From positions 1-62,772 of the forward strand of contig CALQBW020000005.1 in the NCBI GenBank assembly GCA_943328915.2: DNA of 62,772 nucleotides. Reading direction: 5' to 3'. The notes under the pieces were generated by a model. The model ran no database searches. It saw nothing but the letters and a program-made list of their open reading frames with translations, and was not told the DNA's origin. The translations under genes were made by a program, and so were the position numbers. How positions within the stretch are numbered: position 1 is the first letter of the stretch; each line of letters begins with the position of its first letter. The stretch is from Singulisphaera sp. GP187 (GTDB taxonomy: Bacteria > Chloroflexota > Chloroflexia > Chloroflexales > Roseiflexaceae). Positions 54,706 to 62,772 of the stretch are shown here, piece after piece.

Positions 54706-55172
54706 ACAAGTTGTCGGTATGCTCCTTGGGCATATACGAGTGGTGCATGGTCGTTTGTTGTAGCATTGATCAATGCCCCAACCACGATGGCATGATCACC
54801 GCCGGGTAACACATGTGCTAAAGTGCATTCGATAGTCGCACAACAATCATCCAGCAATGGCATCCCGAGTGCGCCACTACTCCATGCAACATCGGCAAAT
54901 TTATCAATGTCACGGCTTGCGAACCGTTGCGAAAGATGCGCCTGGTGGCTCGCTAAAATACTGACGCCAAAGCGTCCAGATTTGAGGATGGCGTTGTAGG
55001 TAGGTAAGGTGCTATTGAGACAGACAAGCAAAAGTTGTGGCAGGAGTGACAGTGAACAAAACGAACTCACTGTCATCCCATATCGGACATTTTCAGAGAC
55101 CGTGGTCACCACGGTGACTCCACTAACAAAACTTCCCATCGTCTTGCGGAACGTTGCATCGTCCACTGGCAT
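54702..55172 (-). CDS. Flavin reductase-like (FMN-binding split-barrel) protein
   Basis: A 156-residue protein of the flavin reductase domain family: FRKTMGSFVSGVTVVTT at the start, MTVSSFCSLSLLPQLLLVCLN, FGVSILASHQAHLSQRFA and a C-terminal DHAIVVGALI. These enzymes reduce FMN or FAD with NAD(P)H, often for a partner monooxygenase, which is not seen here. The start is at MPVDDATFRK (55172) after AAAGGTGGA; the frame extends to 55226. It is coupled to the Sua5 gene by ATGA, a pairing with no obvious biochemical link. Confidence 0.88.
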   Translation of the reverse strand: MPVDDATFRKTMGSFVSGVTVVTTVSENVRYGMTVSSFCSLSLLPQLLLVCLNSTLPTYNAILKSGRFGVSILASHQAHLSQRFASRDIDKFADVAWSSGALGMPLLDDCCATIECTLAHVLPGGDHAIVVGALINATTNDHAPLVYAQGAYRQLV

Positions 55173-55215
55173 GAATCCACCTTTTTCTGCATCGATTCGA
55201 CTCGGTACTGCTTCT

Positions 55216-55221
55216 ATTATA
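55216..55221 (-). promoter_or_regulatory. Candidate -10 of the flavin reductase gene
   Basis: TATAAT on the minus strand, 44 bases from the start. No strong -35 is seen. Apart from this and the palindrome at 55421, the 304-base divergent gap (55173-55476) shows nothing clear. Confidence 0.4.
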
Positions 55222-55420
55222 GTCAATCAGCGAATAATATTCAGCAAAGAGATAAATTGGAATTTTGAAGGATAAAGAAATCATGGAAATAGAGTGAATT
55301 CCATTTTGTGCATACCAACACACGCAAGGTTTCGATGGACCGTCGGTGGCGGCAACTAGCATTTGTCACGGTTGTATCGGTTCATACGCCGACTACTATT
55401 TTCCATTAGAGGGCAAGCAA

Positions 55421-55435
55421 TGATACACTGTATCA
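55421..55435. promoter_or_regulatory. 15-base perfect palindrome upstream of mscS
   Basis: TGATACA-C-TGTATCA, 7-base arms around one base, 41 bases upstream of the mscS start. It has the size of a dimeric repressor operator. No protein can be assigned. Confidence 0.45.
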
Positions 55436-55476
55436 AACGAAGAAACAGTAGATAGATGTATGGGGAGTAGCGAAAG

Positions 55477-56268
55477 ATGCAAGATGTGATAGCGATTATT
55501 ATTGCGGGAATTCCTCCGATATTATTGGTGGTCGGGATTGTGTTGGCGACCATTGTGTTGGCACGGCGGGTGCGTGCGGTCGTACACGTTGGCGTCATAC
55601 GTATGGGGATGCCGATTGATATCGCCACGGTGGCTGCGAGTAGTATCAATGTGGTGATATTGGTCTTGGGTGCGGCGATTGCGTTGGACCAAGTTGGGTG
55701 GGCGAACGCGGCTGCGAGTTTTGTGGCTGGTCTTGGTATTACAAGTATCATTGTGGGTGTTGCGTTGCAAGACACCATCAAAAATTATGCCGCTGGCGTG
55801 ATGATTCAATATCATCGCCCATATCATGTCGGTGATGATGTGCAATTAGGGCAGGTGCGTGGTTTGGTTACGGCATTACGATTGCATATGACAATGGTGC
55901 GGCGCGATGATGGAATTATTGTTGAAATTCCCAGTAGCGTCATTACCAATGGGCCAATCATAAATTATACGCGGACTGGTTTGCGGCGGATAACAATCCG
56001 TGTGACGCTCGAACGTAATATCACCATCGAAACAATCGTGAATGACTTGATTGAAGTCATGCGTGCTACTCCTCATGTCGCGAATGAACCGCTACCGATT
56101 GTTTCGGTAATCGGTATGGAAGGCGAACACATCGTATTTGACGTGAGCGTGTGGGCAAGTGCGAGTGATGATATTAGTGGTGTAACCCGCACCCAAACAA
56201 TGGCCGCGATTGATCGTTTTTTGGGAAACACGCATCCTACCAAGCGCAATAAGAGTTCAATAAAATAG
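55477..56268 (+). CDS. Small mechanosensitive channel (MscS family)
   Basis: A 263-residue MscS-type protein. Three hydrophobic segments precede the pore-lining helix (GLGITSIIVGVALQDTIKNYAAGVMI). The beta domain has PYHVGDDVQLGQVRGLV, and PSSVITNGPIINYTR is the conserved block. The C-terminal alpha/beta domain is short (about residues 165-245). It releases solutes on hypo-osmotic shock. GGGGAG precedes the start. Confidence 0.93.
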   Translation: MQDVIAIIIAGIPPILLVVGIVLATIVLARRVRAVVHVGVIRMGMPIDIATVAASSINVVILVLGAAIALDQVGWANAAASFVAGLGITSIIVGVALQDTIKNYAAGVMIQYHRPYHVGDDVQLGQVRGLVTALRLHMTMVRRDDGIIVEIPSSVITNGPIINYTRTGLRRITIRVTLERNITIETIVNDLIEVMRATPHVANEPLPIVSVIGMEGEHIVFDVSVWASASDDISGVTRTQTMAAIDRFLGNTHPTKRNKSSIK

Positions 56269-56282
56269 CGGGGAATTAACGA

Positions 56283-56312
56283 ACGCGCATTGCCACATAC
56301 GGCAATGCGCGT
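56283..56312. terminator. Terminator between mscS and rex
   Basis: 12-bp perfect stem (56283-56294 and 56301-56312) with a 6-base loop, between convergent genes. Confidence 0.85.
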
Positions 56313-56336
56313 CAATCGTTTTCGAAAAAAATTATG

Positions 56337-56975
56337 TTAATGCTGATCGTCGCGAGACAGATAGAACGTCATACTATGTAACACGGTGATAGGATCAATA
56401 TAACGCACCCACACACCTTCTGGTACCTGTAATACTGTTGGTGCATAGCTTAATATTGCCCGCACTTTGGCGTTGACAAGTACATTTGCGACCTGTTGGG
56501 CGCGATCTGCAGGAACCGCGATAATCGCCATTGCAATATTGCGCTGTGGGATAACCTGCGGGATGTCGTCGCTATGTGTTATTACAATGCCATTGACTGA
56601 CTTCCCCACTTTGTCGGTACTTGCGTCAAACACCGCCGCAATATGTATCCCTTGCTCACGAAATCCTTCATAGCGAATAATAGCTTCACCGAGCTGACCA
56701 GCACCGATGAGGGCTACAGCCCATGCGCGATCTAAGCCAAGGATATGTTCAATTTGATCAAGCAACCGTTCGACGTCATACCCAATGCCTTGTTTGCCGA
56801 ATTCACCAAAATACGACAAATCCTTACGAATTTGCGCAGCAGTTACATTGATGCGTTCGCCGAGTTCTTGAGACGAAACGGAATTAATACCGTCGCGCAG
56901 TAAATAGCGCAAGCTGCGCGCATAGAGTGGTAATCGCCGGACAACAACGTCGGGTGGAGTGATGGTACGATTCAC
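56337..56975 (-). CDS. rex: Redox-sensing transcriptional repressor Rex
   Basis: A 212-residue Rex. The winged-helix half ([31 protein letters not shown] in several steps, then [17 protein letters not shown]) reads the operator; the Rossmann half ([19 protein letters not shown]) senses NADH/NAD+, and the domain-swapped C-terminal helix follows. The start is the GTG at 56975 because AGGAGG precedes it; upstream ATG codons at about 56999 and 57026 lack a ribosome site. Rex usually represses fermentative and respiratory genes at low NAD+. A half operator lies in its own upstream region. Confidence 0.96.
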   Translation of the reverse strand: MNRTITPPDVVVRRLPLYARSLRYLLRDGINSVSSQELGERINVTAAQIRKDLSYFGEFGKQGIGYDVERLLDQIEHILGLDRAWAVALIGAGQLGEAIIRYEGFREQGIHIAAVFDASTDKVGKSVNGIVITHSDDIPQVIPQRNIAMAIIAVPADRAQQVANVLVNAKVRAILSYAPTVLQVPEGVWVRYIDPITVLHSMTFYLSRDDQH

Positions 56976-57049
56976 CGAATCCCTCCTGAAATCGCACATT
57001 AAATACAAAAAACATGTGCAACACATACATTAAAATCATAGCACTATTT

Positions 57050-57056
57050 TTCACAA
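57050..57056. promoter_or_regulatory. Possible Rex half-site
   Basis: TTCACAA at 57050-57056 is one arm of the Rex operator TTGTGAAN4TTCACAA; the opposite arm (57039-57045) does not match. It lies between rex and hisC and could allow weak autoregulation. Confidence 0.3.
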
Positions 57057-57090
57057 CGTGCAAGCGTAATCGATTTATCAGGAGGCACCA

Positions 57091-57099
57091 TGGTATAAT
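57091..57099 (+). promoter_or_regulatory. Extended -10 promoter of hisC
   Basis: TGG-TATAAT with the extended -10 dinucleotide; no good -35. The leader of about 110 bases includes ACCCGAT / ATCGGGT (57101-57127) followed by TTTT, a weak hairpin that might attenuate. Confidence 0.55.
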
Positions 57100-57217
57100 G
57101 ACCCGATGTAAATGACATATATCGGGTTTTGGCAAAATCTGTGAATCCAAACACGAAACAGGGAATGGTGTATCATTATGGTAATTATTTACTCGAATGT
57201 GTTGATTGGAGATTCCT

Positions 57218-58303
57218 ATGCAAAAGAAACCTGCAATATCAGCCCTCGTGTCGATGCGTTCAGGGCGCCACGGACCACCGCCAGTCCCGGTAGTGGCACG
57301 CTTATCTGCAAATGAAAACCCTCTCGGTGCATCACCCAAAGCAATGGCTGCAGTGCATGATGCGGTCGCGAATATGCATCGCTATGCTGATCCGAATACC
57401 ACGCAATTACGGGTCGCACTTGCCACCCAACTTGGCGTGACTTCTGATAACGTGCTCTGTGCCAATGGATCAGACGAACTCATCCTCTTGACTGCGCTGG
57501 TCTATTTGAATCCAGGCGATGAAGTCGTGATGGCCAATGGTACGTTTATTAGTTACTACATTCGCACGCAGTTGATGGATGCCGTCCAAAAACGAATTTC
57601 GTTGGTAAACGGTGGCCATGATCTCGATGCAATGGCAGATGCAATTACTCCCAAAACGAAGATGGTATTGATATGCAACCCCAATAACCCTACGGGTGTG
57701 ACGAATAGCGCCGTCGAAATGCAACATTTTTTGGCACGTGTGCCAGATAATGTGTTGGTGGTTGTCGACGAAGCATATATCGAATATGCAACGCGCACGG
57801 ACTTCCCTGACATGATTGCCGAGATTCGCAATGGGCGCAAAAACATCCTCGTGTTACGCACATTTGCCAAAATATATGGGTTGGCCGGCCTGCGGCTCGG
57901 ATATGCAGTTGCTGATCCGGATATGCTTGATTATATTAGTCGTGCCCGCCCCGTGTTTGATGTCAATTGTCTGGCGATGGTTGCTGGCGTAGCAGCCTTG
58001 ACCGACACTGCACATGTGACTGCCAGCCAGCTTCATGCAAATCAATCACGGGCGTATTTCCAACATGAGCTGACAACCCTAGGATTAATTCCGTATGCCA
58101 GCGAAACGAATTTCATTGCGGTGCCTGTGGGCGGTGAGGGGAGTGATACCCAAATCGTCCGTGCCATGGCTGAGCGGGGTATTGCAATAAATGGGCTCGG
58201 TGCGTGGGGATTACCCGGGGTTATCCGCATTTCGTTTGGCACTCCAGCAGAAAACGGATTGTGCATCGCTGCGTTGGGTGAAGTGCTGCAACAACGGCAA
58301 TAA
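57218..58303 (+). CDS. hisC: Histidinol-phosphate aminotransferase family enzyme
   Basis: A 361-residue fold-I PLP aminotransferase. ANENPLGASPKA binds substrate, NPNNPTG and VDEAYIEY hold the cofactor, and Lys218 in RTFAKIYGLAGLRLGYA forms the Schiff base. It converts imidazole acetol-phosphate in histidine synthesis; some members also act on aromatic amino acids. No other his gene is near. The start is ATG 57218, with TTGGAG before it. The ugd gene starts 19 bases after its stop. Confidence 0.92.
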   Translation: MQKKPAISALVSMRSGRHGPPPVPVVARLSANENPLGASPKAMAAVHDAVANMHRYADPNTTQLRVALATQLGVTSDNVLCANGSDELILLTALVYLNPGDEVVMANGTFISYYIRTQLMDAVQKRISLVNGGHDLDAMADAITPKTKMVLICNPNNPTGVTNSAVEMQHFLARVPDNVLVVVDEAYIEYATRTDFPDMIAEIRNGRKNILVLRTFAKIYGLAGLRLGYAVADPDMLDYISRARPVFDVNCLAMVAGVAALTDTAHVTASQLHANQSRAYFQHELTTLGLIPYASETNFIAVPVGGEGSDTQIVRAMAERGIAINGLGAWGLPGVIRISFGTPAENGLCIAALGEVLQQRQ

Positions 58304-58322
58304 CGAATTTGTACGAGGTATT

Positions 58323-59696
58323 ATGAAAATAATTGTTGTGGGAACTGGATTTGTTGGACTTTGTCATGCCGCTGTTTGTTCGGAATATGGTCACGAAGTG
58401 TATGCATACGATATTAATCCAATCCGAATCGCTGCGTATCAATCCGGGAAAATCGAAGAAATTGAACGGTTTATCAATGAACCCGGATTACCCGCCGTCA
58501 TTGCCGAAACACTCAATCGCTATTTGTTCTTCACTACTAATATTACCAACCACATTGAAGGTGCAGACGCCATCTTCCTTTGTTTACCTACTCCCCCAAA
58601 TCCTGATGGCTCTTCAGACTTAAGTTATTATTTTGCTGCAGTTGAATTTCTTGCTGAGCTTTTGGCCAAACGTGTCGATCAACGCCGGGTGGTTATCATC
58701 AACAAAAGCACCGTGCCGATTGGAACCGCACGTGCCCTGGAAGGTGTCCTGAACAATCATAGAGTACCGAATGTCGGGGTAGCCTCTAATCCAGAATTTC
58801 TCCCCGAAGGTGATGCCGTTGAAAAATCACGCCGCCCTGATCGTGTCGTGGTAGGCGCCGATAGTGATGCTGATTTTCGCATTTTGCGGCGCATCTACTC
58901 GCAATTCGTCAATCACGTACGTATTCGCTATATCGAAACAACCCCCGAAACCGCCGAAGCTATTAAATATGTCGCCAATACGTTGTTGCTGACCTATGTA
59001 TCGTTTTGGAATGGTGTGGGTGCTCGCTTGGGCGAAACCTTCCCCAATGTACGGATGGAAGATCTCAAACGTGGTGTTACTGCCGATGGTCGGATCAGCA
59101 CGTGGGGATCGTATGTCGGGATTGGTGCAGGTGGTTCGTGTTTTGGTAAAGATGTCCAATCACTTATTTACCAATTAACGTCGCGCAATCAAGACGCTAA
59201 ATTACTGCAGTCAGTGTTTGATATTAATGAATATCAAAAGGTCTATCTGCTTGATCGCGCCGAAAAAGAAGCTGGCTTTTCGTTTGCGAATAAAACAATT
59301 GCTGTTTTGGGTGTCGCCTTTAAACAACGGACGAACGATATCCGTGACTCTTCGGGGATGAAAGTCATTGAAGGGTTACTCGGCCGTGGCGTAAATGCAA
59401 TTCATGTCTATGATCCAATGGCTATGACAGAAGCGCGCCATGCGTTTGACCCTGCCAAAAACCCACTTTTTGAAAAAATCAGCTATCATGAATCAGTCAA
59501 AAATGCCTTGCAAGCGACTGATGCACTTTTTATTGCAACAGACTGGGAAGAATTCCGCGGGTTATCACGGACCATTGAACTGCACACACAACAACCATAT
59601 TTGGTGATTGACGGACGCAGGATGATCCCAGATTATGCAGAATTAACTGACCAAGGATTCCGCTATCTTGCCGTAGGGTCGCCATTTGTCGGCTAA
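58323..59696 (+). CDS. UDP-glucose/GDP-mannose 6-dehydrogenase family (UGDH)
   Basis: A 457-residue NAD-dependent sugar nucleotide dehydrogenase. N-terminal Rossmann motif VGTGFVGLCHAA, the central NPEFLPEGDAVEKSRRPDRV and the catalytic Cys in GGSCFGKDVQSL are present; the C-terminal AFKQRTNDIRDSSG closes the site. UDP-glucose to UDP-glucuronate is the likely reaction. The frame extends back to 58191, but GAGG before MKIIVVGTG fixes the start. It is co-directional with hisC. Confidence 0.94.
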   Translation: MKIIVVGTGFVGLCHAAVCSEYGHEVYAYDINPIRIAAYQSGKIEEIERFINEPGLPAVIAETLNRYLFFTTNITNHIEGADAIFLCLPTPPNPDGSSDLSYYFAAVEFLAELLAKRVDQRRVVIINKSTVPIGTARALEGVLNNHRVPNVGVASNPEFLPEGDAVEKSRRPDRVVVGADSDADFRILRRIYSQFVNHVRIRYIETTPETAEAIKYVANTLLLTYVSFWNGVGARLGETFPNVRMEDLKRGVTADGRISTWGSYVGIGAGGSCFGKDVQSLIYQLTSRNQDAKLLQSVFDINEYQKVYLLDRAEKEAGFSFANKTIAVLGVAFKQRTNDIRDSSGMKVIEGLLGRGVNAIHVYDPMAMTEARHAFDPAKNPLFEKISYHESVKNALQATDALFIATDWEEFRGLSRTIELHTQQPYLVIDGRRMIPDYAELTDQGFRYLAVGSPFVG

Positions 59697-59735
59697 GTAT
59701 TTCACGTAGAACACGATGGTAGTTCAACATAAATT

Positions 59736-59768
59736 CCCCGTGCATTACTATGCACGGGGGATGTTTTT
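59736..59768 (+). terminator. Terminator after the UGDH gene
   Basis: 10-bp perfect stem (59736-59745 and 59750-59759), loop TACT, T run to 59768. Confidence 0.93.
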
Positions 59769-59792
59769 AATGAGCACAATTGATGGAACACG

Positions 59793-60641
59793 CTACATCG
59801 TATTGAGGAGCGCGTCGCGCATGAGTGCAAAAGGTGGGGTCAGCCCGGTCCAAAAATGAAATGCCAGCATTGCTTGCCGCGCTAACATCCCCAGCCCAGC
59901 ATACCCGTCCGCCCCACAGGCTTTGGCATCAGCCAAAAGCTGGGTTGGGCGATAAACCATATCATAGACGGTCATGTTGTTGTTGAGAAATCGCGCCGGG
60001 AGCGGACTCTCGTTGCCATGCCAGCCGAGGGTGGTTGCATTGACAATCAGTCTTGCAGACCCAATGATTTCGTCAAGGTCCAGCGCATCGGGGGCAGCAA
60101 ATGTCATAATTGGGTCTGAATCAAGCGTATAAAGGACATCGGCAAGTAATTCTTCGGCACGTTCGATGGTGCGATTGATGATGGTGATACGGGCAGCACC
60201 GGCATGTGCGAGGGCAAAAGCCGCTGCACGGGCAGCGCCACTTGCGCCGAGAATGACGGTTTCTAGCCCCTTCGGATTGAGGTGACAGACATCAGTAATT
60301 TCTTGGAGAAACGCTGGAGCATCGGTATTGGTACCACGTAGACGACCATCTGGTAGGCGAATGATGGTATTGGCAGCACCTATCTGGCTGGCAATGTCAT
60401 CGATTTCGTCAAGCAGGGGCAAAATTGCTAATTTGTGCGGTAATGTGACATTGGCCCCGTACATATGTGGTGACCGGAGCGCATTGATGCGTTCGGGGAG
60501 TTCTGCGAGTGGCGTATGCCAGCGTTCGTATTGGGCTGGTAAGCCAAAGTACGCAAATGCGGCATTATGCATGGCAGGTGATTTACTATGAGCCACCGGA
60601 TCACCGATTACTCCAGCAATACGGATGGGGGGTGTTGACAT
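59793..60641 (-). CDS. aroE: Shikimate dehydrogenase
   Basis: A 282-residue NADP enzyme of the aromatic amino acid pathway. GDPVAHSKSPAMHNAAF and NVTLPHK carry the substrate Ser, Ser and catalytic Lys; GTNTDAPAF has the catalytic Asp; GASGAARAAAF is the NADP loop; and NATTLGWHG and YDMVYRPT are conserved. It follows mltG by 12 bases, an arrangement seen in several phyla. GGAG precedes the start. Confidence 0.96.
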   Translation of the reverse strand: MSTPPIRIAGVIGDPVAHSKSPAMHNAAFAYFGLPAQYERWHTPLAELPERINALRSPHMYGANVTLPHKLAILPLLDEIDDIASQIGAANTIIRLPDGRLRGTNTDAPAFLQEITDVCHLNPKGLETVILGASGAARAAAFALAHAGAARITIINRTIERAEELLADVLYTLDSDPIMTFAAPDALDLDEIIGSARLIVNATTLGWHGNESPLPARFLNNNMTVYDMVYRPTQLLADAKACGADGYAGLGMLARQAMLAFHFWTGLTPPFALMRDALLNTM

Positions 60642-60653
60642 CGAAACTCCGAC

Positions 60654-61733
60654 CTATGGTTGGCAGGCGAGATACTGTTGTTGAAATATCAAAAATTCGG
60701 TGTAGCTACTTGCAAAATTATGTTTGCCAGGAGTATCGCACGATGCCACAAAATAGAGGTAATTGGACGTCGCATCAGGGCGCGCAGCGGCACGAAGTGC
60801 AGTTAATCCCGGAGTGCTAATCGGACCTGGTGGTAGCCCAACTTCGACACGCGTGTTATATGGTCCCGGGGCTGCATTGATTTGATCAATAGTCAGATTA
60901 TCAAGTTTGGGCCACCAATTGGTACTGGTGCCGATGATATATTGTACGGTCGGGTCTGATTGTAACTTGCCACCACCTGTTTCGCCGGCATTTTCAGGTT
61001 TGAGCCGATTCCAAAATACCGCGGACACAAGTGCCATTTCGTCTTGACGTGTGGCTTCACGTTGGATGATTGAAGCCATCGTGACAATTTGATGAACCGA
61101 TGCACCGGGGATTTGGACTTCATGTTCGATGGTAGCGAATTGTTCATCAAAATGACCCAACAGTAAATCTATGACATCATTGATAGTTGCGGTTTCATTG
61201 AGGCGGTATGTATCGGGGAATAAGTATCCTTCAAGACTTGCTCCTTCGGGAATACTACTAAGGTAAATGTGGTTTTTGCGGAAGCGATCAGCTGATTTGA
61301 ATGCAGCAAGTGCTGTTTGTTCATCAACTGCAAGTACCCCTGAATTCCCCACGACGGCGGCTATTTCTTCGATGCGCATGCCTTCGATGATGGTGATTTG
61401 CACTTCTTTTACGCGACTTTGTTGGAGGGCCACCATGAGTTCATTCATCGTCATGTTTTGACGTAACAAAAAATTACCTGCTTGTAATTTGCTATCCAAT
61501 TGCTGAGTTCGGGCTAACGCCACAAACAACAGTGGTTGTCGGATGAGTTTTTGTTCGGCGAGTCGAGATGCAATTGAATACGTTGTTTCGCCTTTCGAAA
61601 CAACGAATTCAAGCGGAGTGTCGTCGGTGCCACCGGGGCGACGGATTTCGGCAGATACAAGCATCACTACCGCAGTAGCCACAATTGCTAGAATCGCCAA
61701 CATTAAGAACACAACACGAAAAAAACGGACCAC
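60654..61733 (-). CDS. mltG: Endolytic murein transglycosylase MltG (YceG family)
   Basis: A 359-residue membrane-anchored enzyme that cuts nascent glycan strands. An N-terminal helix, a LysM-like segment (about 45-90), then the YceG domain: catalytic Glu in ASIIQREA, then KLQSDPTVQY and VGLPPGPISTPG. The start is set at GTG 61733, six bases after AAAGGT; a TTG at 61751 is the other option. It is part of a minus-strand run with aroE. Confidence 0.94.
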   Translation of the reverse strand: MVRFFRVVFLMLAILAIVATAVVMLVSAEIRRPGGTDDTPLEFVVSKGETTYSIASRLAEQKLIRQPLLFVALARTQQLDSKLQAGNFLLRQNMTMNELMVALQQSRVKEVQITIIEGMRIEEIAAVVGNSGVLAVDEQTALAAFKSADRFRKNHIYLSSIPEGASLEGYLFPDTYRLNETATINDVIDLLLGHFDEQFATIEHEVQIPGASVHQIVTMASIIQREATRQDEMALVSAVFWNRLKPENAGETGGGKLQSDPTVQYIIGTSTNWWPKLDNLTIDQINAAPGPYNTRVEVGLPPGPISTPGLTALRAAARPDATSNYLYFVASCDTPGKHNFASSYTEFLIFQQQYLACQP

Positions 61734-61754
61734 GACAGCACCTTTCGGCAATAT

Positions 61755-62772
61755 CTACGGTGTAGGAGTAACAGGTAATAATGGATCTATAGTAGCAGTG
61801 GCTTTTGGCGCACCAGCTACAGTTGCAGTTTCAGCGGCAGGTGCAGTTTGTGATTCTGCAGCAATAGTGCTTGATGGAGTGGGAATAGCAGTTGTAGTCA
61901 TCGCCGGGATGCGAGTGGGCAGTTGAATATCTTCAATGGGCAGTGCCGTCTCTGGTGCACTTACTAACGACTGATTAATCCAACCAGCACCATCAGTTGA
62001 ACTAATCGAAGAAGTAGCTGCGCGTTTGGCGCCGAGTTTAATTTTGAACCATGTACGATCGGGCGTCGTGGCCAAATAGATAATTTCGTCATTTTCTACA
62101 ACTTGACCGACCACATTATTTGTTTGAATGGCTGGTTGGCTACGGACGTTGCCTGGGTTGACTATGACGCCGGAGATTGTTTGGGCTACCGCTTGTGTTG
62201 GAACCAAACTATCGACGGTAGGCGTTGTTTGGGGACCCGAGTTTAGCGCAGCGTCTGCAGGTACGGTCGCTGTAATGGTCGGTTTGACGCCAATTGTGCT
62301 TACTTGACTGCGCACACGTTCGAGTACATTCCATGCCAACACGAGTGCCAACAATAATACAACGGTCGAAACTGCGGTCTTGAGGATGTCCGTTGCTTTG
62401 ACAAATAAGTTACTGCCTTGCATTTGATCAATTGCACTTTGCGCAACACCTGCAATCGATTCTCCCCACGTCGTTTTGCTGCGATCGTCGCGGGCAATTT
62501 TGCGTAGTGCAAATAAGGCACGGGTATTACCCACCACCGATAACGAGCGCACCACACTCCAACGAACATTGCTGTTGGGGTGGCTCAATGCATTGATTAA
62601 GGGTTGGGCAGCGCGGCGATCGCCTATTTCACCGAGGATTTCTGCGGCACGATAGGCGATCAACCAGGGGCCATCTGGATGAAGGCCATCGAAAAGTGCG
62701 GGAAGTGCAGTGGTTCCCAGAGACACTAATTCTTCGGGGGCATGAATGTGCCCGGGACTGTCAGGATCCCCC
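61755..62772 (-). CDS. HEAT-repeat / SH3 membrane protein, 5'-truncated
   Basis: The frame is open to the end of the window, so the start lies outside; the GTG at 62726 is internal. From the N-terminal side: HEAT-like repeats (IAYRAAEILGEIGDRRAAQPLINALSHP in pieces; NVRWSVVRSLSVVGN), one membrane helix (about 118-140 from 62726), a Thr/Pro linker, an SH3-type domain (PGNVRSQPAIQTNNVVGQV, GWINQSLV) and a Thr/Ala/Pro-rich tail. It probably senses or binds the envelope. Function unknown. It precedes mltG by 21 bases. Confidence 0.8.
   Translation of the reverse strand, partial: GDPDSPGHIHAPEELVSLGTTALPALFDGLHPDGPWLIAYRAAEILGEIGDRRAAQPLINALSHPNSNVRWSVVRSLSVVGNTRALFALRKIARDDRSKTTWGESIAGVAQSAIDQMQGSNLFVKATDILKTAVSTVVLLLALVLAWNVLERVRSQVSTIGVKPTITATVPADAALNSGPQTTPTVDSLVPTQAVAQTISGVIVNPGNVRSQPAIQTNNVVGQVVENDEIIYLATTPDRTWFKIKLGAKRAATSSISSTDGAGWINQSLVSAPETALPIEDIQLPTRIPAMTTTAIPTPSSTIAAESQTAPAAETATVAGAPKATATIDPLLPVTPTP

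Noticed and set aside
57026-57026. ATG 57026 as rex start
   Set aside because: The GTG at 56975 is preceded by AGGAGG and gives the usual family N-terminus; the upstream ATG codons are not.
59699-59714. parS-like TATTTCACGTAGAACA
   Set aside because: Three mismatches to the consensus; likely chance.
61734-61751. TTG 61751 as mltG start
   Set aside because: GTG 61733 has AAAGGT at proper distance; the TTG has no ribosome site. Not fully excluded.
1-62772. tRNA, rRNA, CRISPR, IS elements, phage genes
   Set aside because: Gaps between genes were read for T-loop-like motifs, spaced repeats and transposase frames; none was found. A covariance-model search would be decisive.

Overview
The window looks like a 62.8 kb piece of a chromosome from a member of the Chloroflexota, probably a filamentous Chloroflexia-type organism. 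That placement is an inference from gene style. Several envelope proteins are membrane-anchored, with Pro/Thr-rich linkers and LysM or SH3 domains. There is a Rex repressor, an actinobacterial-style polyprenyl synthase, a LutABC set and a ParABS locus. G+C is about half by eye. No rRNA, tRNA, CRISPR array, transposase, integrase or phage gene was seen, so this reads as core chromosome rather than an island.

Left part (1-13.5 kb): a truncated isoaspartyl peptidase; a run of overlapping genes (CvpA-like, mutS2, LysM protein, YcxB-like protein, polysaccharide deacetylase); valS; an extended SDR epimerase; an orphan CuA-domain protein; and lutABC on the minus strand. From 13.5 to 20.8 kb: three perfect parS sites, one at the centre of a 46-base perfect palindrome, then parA-parB, recN and a large Wzy-like/TPR membrane protein. 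From 20.8 to 30.4 kb, on the minus strand: HU, an aldehyde dehydrogenase/GNAT/class III aminotransferase operon, a heterodimeric ABC exporter and typA.

The stretch 30.43-31.07 kb has no convincing gene. It combines an AT-rich tract with a cluster of DnaA-box-like 9-mers, and spot counts suggest that G-versus-C bias on the + strand changes across it. With parABS 17 kb away, this is the best candidate for oriC, although dnaA is not in the window.

Right part (32-62.8 kb): envelope genes (M23 peptidase, murJ, rodZ, mltG, ugd), oppDF ATPases without permeases, a P1B-4 metal ATPase, dcd, yajQ, rimO, a BlaI-type repressor, a prenyl synthase/glycosyltransferase pair, coaE, an amidohydrolase fused to a CYTH domain, pgi flanked by two unknown small genes, a Sua5-type protein coupled to a flavin reductase, an MscS channel, rex, hisC, aroE, and a HEAT/SH3 protein cut by the window end.

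No whole new defence or mobile system is evident. The most unusual items are the candidate origin, the parS palindrome, the deaminase-CYTH fusion, the orphan CuA protein, and the amine-catabolic operon with an embedded acetyltransferase.
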